9,933 nt of DNA, taken from positions 1 through 9,933 of the forward strand of contig BNTU01000105.1 of assembly GCA_025996835.1 (NCBI GenBank), given 5' to 3'. The first letter of the stretch is position 1. Every line of letters begins with the position of its first letter. Source of the DNA: Bacteroidia bacterium (lineage in GTDB: Bacteria; Bacteroidota; Bacteroidia; Bacteroidales; Azobacteroidaceae). A program made the position numbers and the translations under genes. Shown here one piece after another: positions 6,468 to 9,933 of this stretch. The notes beneath the pieces were generated by a model. The model ran no database searches and was not told where the DNA came from. It saw nothing but the letters and a program-made list of their open reading frames with translations.

Positions 6468-7544
6468 ATGAAAACAAAAAGCTTTGTTTTTCTGTTAGCG
6501 GCGGCTACACTTGCTGTAAATGGCTGTGTAGAGGCCGACCCTACGGTTATCACCAATGCGGCAACACCAAGTATCAACGTACAGCCTGCGGCAAATGCCA
6601 ATTACGAACAGAACACCACAGCCACAGCCCTCACGGTGACGGCAACAGCACCGAATGGCGGCACACTCTCATATCAGTGGTATAGCAATACTACAAACAG
6701 CACAAGTGAAGGCTCCCCTATTACATCCGCAACAACGGCAAGCTACACACCCCCCACGAGTACGGTGGGGACAACCTATTACTATGTGGTGATTACCAAC
6801 ACTAACAGTAGCGTGAACGGCAATAAGACTGCAACCGCAACGAGTAATGCAGCTGAAATAATAGTCACTGCTCCGGTTATTACCGATGCGGCAACACCAA
6901 GTATCAACGTACAGCCTGCGGCAAATGCCAATTACGAACAGAACACCACAGCCACAGCCCTCACGGTGACGGCAACAGCATCGGATGACGGCACACTCAC
7001 ATATCAGTGGTATAGCAATACTACCAACAACAACAGTGGAGGCTCCCCTATTACATCCGCAACAACGGCAAACTACCCCCCCCCTACGAGTACGGTGGGG
7101 ACAACCTATTACTATGTGGTGATTACCAACACCAATAATAGCGTAAACGGCACTAAAACCGCAACCGCAACGAGTACTGTGGCAGCAGTAATAGTCGTCA
7201 CGCCTCCGCCTCCGCCTCCGCCTCCTCCGCCTCCTCCGCCTCCTCCGACCGGCTCTGTGGCGATAACCATCACTATCGGCTTTAACTTCGACGAAGTGAC
7301 CGTCACAGGAAGCGATGGCAACAACATCATATCCAAGAGTGAAGAAACATCGCTTACTTTAACTGCAACCGGATATACTGATGTGAAATGGTATATTGAT
7401 GGCAGTTCTACCGTCGTCGACACCGCTGACAGCATCACCATTGATGCTGCCGACTACGATACGCGAAGGCATTCCGTCACCTTTACAGGCGTCAAGAATG
7501 GCATACCCTATTCAAAGGAACTGCCTTTCACCGTAAATCCGTAA
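6468..7544 (+). CDS. Lipoprotein with two tandem Ig-like repeats, polyproline linker and C-terminal beta domain
   Basis: A 358-residue predicted surface lipoprotein of unknown ligand. A basic start (MKTK), hydrophobic core and lipobox VNGC (C20) give a lipoprotein signal. The acidic residues after Cys (VEAD) resemble Bacteroidetes surface-export signals. Two near-identical Ig-like units follow, residues 27-136 and 137-245, each with a YQWYSNTT strand and a GTTYYYVVITNT strand. Residues 246-260 are fifteen prolines. The C-terminal domain (about 261-358) includes TGYTDVKWYIDG and a GIPYSKELPFTV end, a beta-rich style I associate with Treponema lipoproteins. The frame is open back to 6315, but the promoter and signal peptide fix the start at 6468. 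Thr, Asn and Ser dominate the repeats. The likely role is adhesion or display; this is inference from architecture. Confidence 0.85.
   Translation: MKTKSFVFLLAAATLAVNGCVEADPTVITNAATPSINVQPAANANYEQNTTATALTVTATAPNGGTLSYQWYSNTTNSTSEGSPITSATTASYTPPTSTVGTTYYYVVITNTNSSVNGNKTATATSNAAEIIVTAPVITDAATPSINVQPAANANYEQNTTATALTVTATASDDGTLTYQWYSNTTNNNSGGSPITSATTANYPPPTSTVGTTYYYVVITNTNNSVNGTKTATATSTVAAVIVVTPPPPPPPPPPPPPPPTGSVAITITIGFNFDEVTVTGSDGNNIISKSEETSLTLTATGYTDVKWYIDGSSTVVDTADSITIDAADYDTRRHSVTFTGVKNGIPYSKELPFTVNP
6546..7202 (+). repeat. Two tandem 330-bp coding repeats (Ig-like units)
   Basis: Unit 1 is 6546-6875 and unit 2 is 6876 to about 7202. The period is exactly 330 bases (110 codons). The segment 6556-6650 is identical to 6886-6980 over 95 bases, and 6756-6802 is identical to 7086-7132 over 47 bases. 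Differences cluster in the loop-coding parts in between. Such identity at DNA level points to recent duplication or gene conversion. Confidence 0.92.
7076..7084 (+). repeat. C9 homopolymer in coding sequence
   Basis: Nine consecutive C encode part of the Tyr-Pro-Pro-Pro loop of Ig unit 2. The matching place in unit 1 (6746-6756) reads ACACCCCCCA, with only six C. A one-base slip here would remove the rest of unit 2, the proline linker and the C-terminal domain. Confidence 0.85.
7203..7247 (+). repeat. Proline-codon microsatellite
   Basis: The pattern is (CCTCCG)3 followed by (CCTCCTCCG)3, encoding 15 consecutive prolines. It separates the Ig units from the C-terminal domain as a stiff spacer. 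Copy changes would be in-frame and alter only linker length. Confidence 0.9.
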
Positions 7545-7591
7545 ATTTAAGAGGCTCAAAAAAGTAAACAAATTTAGAAAAAGATAGCATT

Positions 7592-9376
7592 ATGAAATAT
7601 TTACAGAATATTGCAGGGATAGTCCTTGTGGCAGGCATCAGCATCTTGGGTGGATGCTCCGAGTTGGATGATAATCAGACAGGTGGCACCGGCTACGGGA
7701 GTGTGACCGTCATTTTCAATCAGAGCACGCTCCGGACATTGTATCCGGATACAACTCAAATCACAGCGTATGAATTAAGTTTCACAGGAGGACCGGAGAC
7801 CAGAGAACCCGAATCAATCGCTGTGAACGAAACCAAAACGGTGAATCTGGAAGTCGGCACTTGGACAATCACCGTGACCGCGTATGCAGGAACAACACCA
7901 ACTGCCGCCGGAAGTCAAGTGGTAAACATAACCGATGGAGGAGCAGCAACAGCAAATATCACCCTCACACCTGTTTTCACAGGCAATGGAACGTTCACCT
8001 ACTCCATCGAATTTCCAACCTCAATCACCACCGCCACGCTGACCATCTCTAATCTTGATGGCACGGTACCGACGAATGGAACAATTACGATGCCCGGCGA
8101 CTCCATAGCCGCAGGTCATTGGACAGGAGAACAGACTTTCGCGGCAGGCTACTATTTCATGAACTTGCAGGTGTGGAAAGGCAATCTCGTGGCAGGCAAA
8201 ACGGAGGTCGTGCACATCTTCGCCGGTTTGACTACGGCAACACCCACCTACAGCTTTACCAACGACGACCTCACCCTGTCCGGTATGCCTATTGTCAATA
8301 TCAACACGACTGCATCCGGTGCAGCAATAACGGCGACGTATCAGAATGCCACCATTAGAATAGCAAACACAACAGACCCATTGTCTGACAGTGGGGTAAA
8401 AATAAAATTGGACGCTGATTCCGGTCTATACAAAAAATCCTATAATATAGAACTCGATGCCGCAACAGCCCTGTTTGGAGAGGCTGCGGATAAGGAGTGG
8501 GTGTTGCTGGCAAACGACAACGACCCAACATTGCTACACACCGATGCACTGTTTAAAATGGGAAAGTTGAGCAGATTAGGCTGGACACCCTGCTCCCATT
8601 TTGTAAACTTGTACATCAATGGAGCATATTGCGGTATCTACCAACTGACCGAATCAATAAAAATAGCCACAAATCGCGTAAATGTTACCAATGACGGTTA
8701 TTTGTTGACGCTTGACACAACACTACCTGTACCTAATACCTCTGATTTTCAGACAAGTGGTGGGAGTAGTGGTTTTTGGGTTACTATAAAAGAGCCAAGC
8801 GAGGGAAAAACCGGGGCTCGAAAGATTACCATAGAAGACTATGTCAATGAGATGGAAACCTATCTGTATGGCTTGACCGGCTGTCGAGACCATCTGGACA
8901 CCATAAGCAGTGTGGATTGGTATTTAATAAATGAACTTGCCAAAAATGCAAACACCGGTTTGTGGCTAAATTATGACCCTGCCGCCGCCGCAAAACTGAA
9001 ATTGGGTCCGATTTGGAATTATGGTGATTCATTTCAACAACCCTCTTCGGGTTTTGCATGGAAAGGTACCGCTTGGTTTGGTGATAATAGTAGTGATCAG
9101 GGATTATTCTCCTGCTGGGAATTTCCGTTTCTTGTGAAAAATCGTTTCCCATATTTCAACTCAAAGCAAGCCGAAATATTAGCTAACATTGATGCCAAAG
9201 CAGCATCCGTGAGACGGTCGATAGTGCAAAACAGCAAACGCTGGCATGGAACACCAAGCGGAAATGACTTAGGCGACACAAGCGAAGCCATATTGACAGC
9301 CTACGATGCGGAAGTGCAAAATCTGAAAGATTGGATAACCGCACGGTTTACATGGTTGGAAGGAGCAATTAACTAA
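7592..9376 (+). CDS. Lipoprotein with N-terminal beta domains and C-terminal CotH-kinase-like domain
   Basis: A 594-residue predicted lipoprotein with lipobox LGGC (C22) and an acidic SELDD tail that suits surface export. Residues ~36-230 are beta-rich, with GTWTITVTAYAG near 89-100 and AGKTEVVHIF near 201-210. From ~265 it follows the CotH kinase family: IKLDADSGLYKKSYNIEL (271-288), KEWVLLANDNDPTLL (301-315), FVNLYINGAYCGIYQL (337-352), a VDWYLINELAKN helix (441-452), GPIWNYGDSF (472-481) and a C-terminal helix with LKDWITARFTWLE. CotH of Bacillus is an atypical protein kinase of spore coat proteins; bacterial homologues on lipoproteins are mostly uncharacterised. The usual RGNST and WDxD segments are not preserved, so activity is doubtful. 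It begins 47 bases after the previous lipoprotein with no terminator or promoter seen between them, so the two are probably one operon. Confidence 0.85.
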   Translation: MKYLQNIAGIVLVAGISILGGCSELDDNQTGGTGYGSVTVIFNQSTLRTLYPDTTQITAYELSFTGGPETREPESIAVNETKTVNLEVGTWTITVTAYAGTTPTAAGSQVVNITDGGAATANITLTPVFTGNGTFTYSIEFPTSITTATLTISNLDGTVPTNGTITMPGDSIAAGHWTGEQTFAAGYYFMNLQVWKGNLVAGKTEVVHIFAGLTTATPTYSFTNDDLTLSGMPIVNINTTASGAAITATYQNATIRIANTTDPLSDSGVKIKLDADSGLYKKSYNIELDAATALFGEAADKEWVLLANDNDPTLLHTDALFKMGKLSRLGWTPCSHFVNLYINGAYCGIYQLTESIKIATNRVNVTNDGYLLTLDTTLPVPNTSDFQTSGGSSGFWVTIKEPSEGKTGARKITIEDYVNEMETYLYGLTGCRDHLDTISSVDWYLINELAKNANTGLWLNYDPAAAAKLKLGPIWNYGDSFQQPSSGFAWKGTAWFGDNSSDQGLFSCWEFPFLVKNRFPYFNSKQAEILANIDAKAASVRRSIVQNSKRWHGTPSGNDLGDTSEAILTAYDAEVQNLKDWITARFTWLEGAIN

Positions 9377-9390
9377 CGCCTTGTAATTCT

Positions 9391-9409
9391 TGTCTGAATC
9401 AGGATTTTC
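9391..9409 (+). repeat. Right copy of the 19-base direct repeat, with a nearby inverted core
   Basis: This copy lies 15 bases after the CotH-like gene and matches 6372-6390 at 17 of 19 positions. Its core GAATCAGG (9396-9403) recurs inverted as CCTGATTC at 9437-9444. The 33-base loop makes a functional terminator hairpin unlikely. Apart from these elements I see nothing in 9377-9499. Confidence 0.5.
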
Positions 9410-9499
9410 CAATAGTGCCTCACACATATCTCTATCCCTGATTCCCATATTATTTCTTGTGATTTAACAAAGTTTAACTAAAAATATTTGCAAAACACA

Positions 9500-9529
9500 T
9501 TGTTATGTAAAAAATAAGCATTACCTTTG
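9500..9529 (+). promoter_or_regulatory. Consensus promoter of the BspA-like gene
   Basis: TTG at 9500-9502, 19 bases of spacer, then TACCTTTG at 9522-9529 form one of the two best-matched promoters in the window. The predicted start near 9535 gives a long leader of about 100 bases, which contains the 22-bp repeat array. Confidence 0.72.
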
Positions 9530-9543
9530 TCGCCCCAAAAGTT

Positions 9544-9631
9544 ATCAACAGATTATGAGTTATTCGTGAACAACTTTTGAGTATTTTGTGAACAACTTTT
9601 GAGTATTTTATAAACAATTTAAATAAAAGAA
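9544..9631 (+). repeat. Phased 22-bp repeat array in the leader of the BspA-like gene
   Basis: Two perfect 22-base copies lie head to tail (9566-9587 and 9588-9609), each starting GTGAACAACTTTTGAG. A degenerate unit precedes them (9544-9565, 14 of 22 matching). A second degenerate unit follows (9610-9631) that matches only in its first eleven bases. The common core is roughly TnnAACAnnTT every 22 bases. The array lies between the predicted transcript start and the ATG. Confidence 0.7.
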
Positions 9632-9634
9632 CAA

Positions 9635-9933
9635 ATGAAAAGAACATTTTTCACAACAGCTATCGCGCTGTTCGCCTGTAGCACCGCTTTTGCAGTCGGC
9701 TCAGGCACAGTTGAAAACCCTTGGCTAATTGGTACGCCCAATGCCGAGTCGGTTATTGCAACACTCAGTAACGGCACCCTCACCATCAGTGGGCAAGGGG
9801 CTATGAGCAATTTCACTAACTACTCTGCGCCTTGGTTCCTTACGGGCACAGAAAACGGCTCATCTGTCACAGCAATTGTGATAGAAGACAAAGTAACACG
9901 CATCGGCGAGTACGCGTTTTACGGATGTAAAAA
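9635..9933 (+). CDS. Secreted BspA-like leucine-rich-repeat protein, 3' part missing
   Basis: The first 99 codons of a gene that runs past the window end. A signal peptide is visible: MKRTFF, then a hydrophobic stretch, with probable signal peptidase I cleavage after AFA (residue 20). A LFAC sequence at 12-15 is a poor lipobox. The mature part has the opening typical of Bacteroidales BspA-like proteins: ATLSNGTLTISGQGAM (about residues 42-57), a PW motif, then the first LRR_5 unit IVIEDKVTRIGEYAFYGC. Family members are extracellular proteins, often with many LRR_5 units and sometimes a type IX secretion tail, which cannot be checked here. Some act in adhesion (BspA of Tannerella). It has its own promoter and an A-rich sequence before the ATG. 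The family call is firm; its ligand is unknown. Confidence 0.85.
   Translation, partial: MKRTFFTTAIALFACSTAFAVGSGTVENPWLIGTPNAESVIATLSNGTLTISGQGAMSNFTNYSAPWFLTGTENGSSVTAIVIEDKVTRIGEYAFYGCK

Noticed and set aside
7112..7441. Minus-strand open frame with a polyglycine run
   Set aside because: The run is the complement of the proline-codon repeat of the lipoprotein gene; nothing else supports it.
9566..9609. CRISPR-like repeats
   Set aside because: The 22-base copies abut with no spacers between them, and no cas gene is present.
9542..9616. Possible DnaA boxes or replication origin
   Set aside because: Only TTATCAACA is within one mismatch of TTATCCACA; the others differ at two to four positions, and there is no dnaA, dnaN or other origin gene nearby.

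Overview
The window looks like a chromosomal segment of a member of the Bacteroidetes, probably Bacteroidales. The main evidence is that six -7 elements of the phylum-specific form TAnnTTTG lie just upstream of genes (at about 168, 255, 4020, 6355, 6428 and 9522). Three of these have a TTG -33 element 17-19 bases upstream. A seventh perfect -7 match lies inside a palindrome upstream of rsgA. Start regions are A-rich with little Shine-Dalgarno character, and two neighbouring lipoproteins carry acidic residues after the lipobox cysteine. The species cannot be named from the sequence.

Region 1 (1-2805) is a housekeeping block. A truncated, divergent, unrecognised gene sits at the left edge. It is followed by frr (ribosome recycling factor), rsgA (circularly permuted GTPase of 30S maturation) and a YitT/DUF161-DUF2179 membrane protein whose start overlaps the end of rsgA. 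Between frr and rsgA is a 28-bp-stem palindrome built of GAGTTAT heptamers with a promoter-like -7 element at its apex.

Region 2 (2795-6333, minus strand) holds a THUMP-domain rRNA/tRNA guanine-N2 type methyltransferase and, upstream of it, a CPA2/Kef-type cation:proton antiporter with two C-terminal TrkA_C domains. Each has its own promoter and a very short leader. The methyltransferase stop overlaps the YitT stop by 11 bases in convergent orientation. Three of the first genes (frr, rsgA, methyltransferase) serve translation or ribosome biogenesis.

Region 3 (6334-9376, plus strand) is accessory. It encodes two lipoproteins, 47 bases apart and probably co-transcribed. The first has two near-identical 110-residue Ig-like repeats, a 15-proline linker and a C-terminal beta domain. 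The second has N-terminal beta domains and a C-terminal CotH-kinase-like domain that appears to lack the usual acidic residues. Both have domain styles I associate with spirochaete (Treponema) surface lipoproteins. The pair is flanked by a 17/19-identical direct repeat, which is compatible with a module that moved as a unit.

Region 4 (9377-9933) has a long intergenic region with a very good promoter and a phased 22-bp leader repeat. It ends with the start of a secreted BspA-like leucine-rich-repeat protein that runs off the window. I found no rRNA, tRNA, CRISPR array or insertion sequence.
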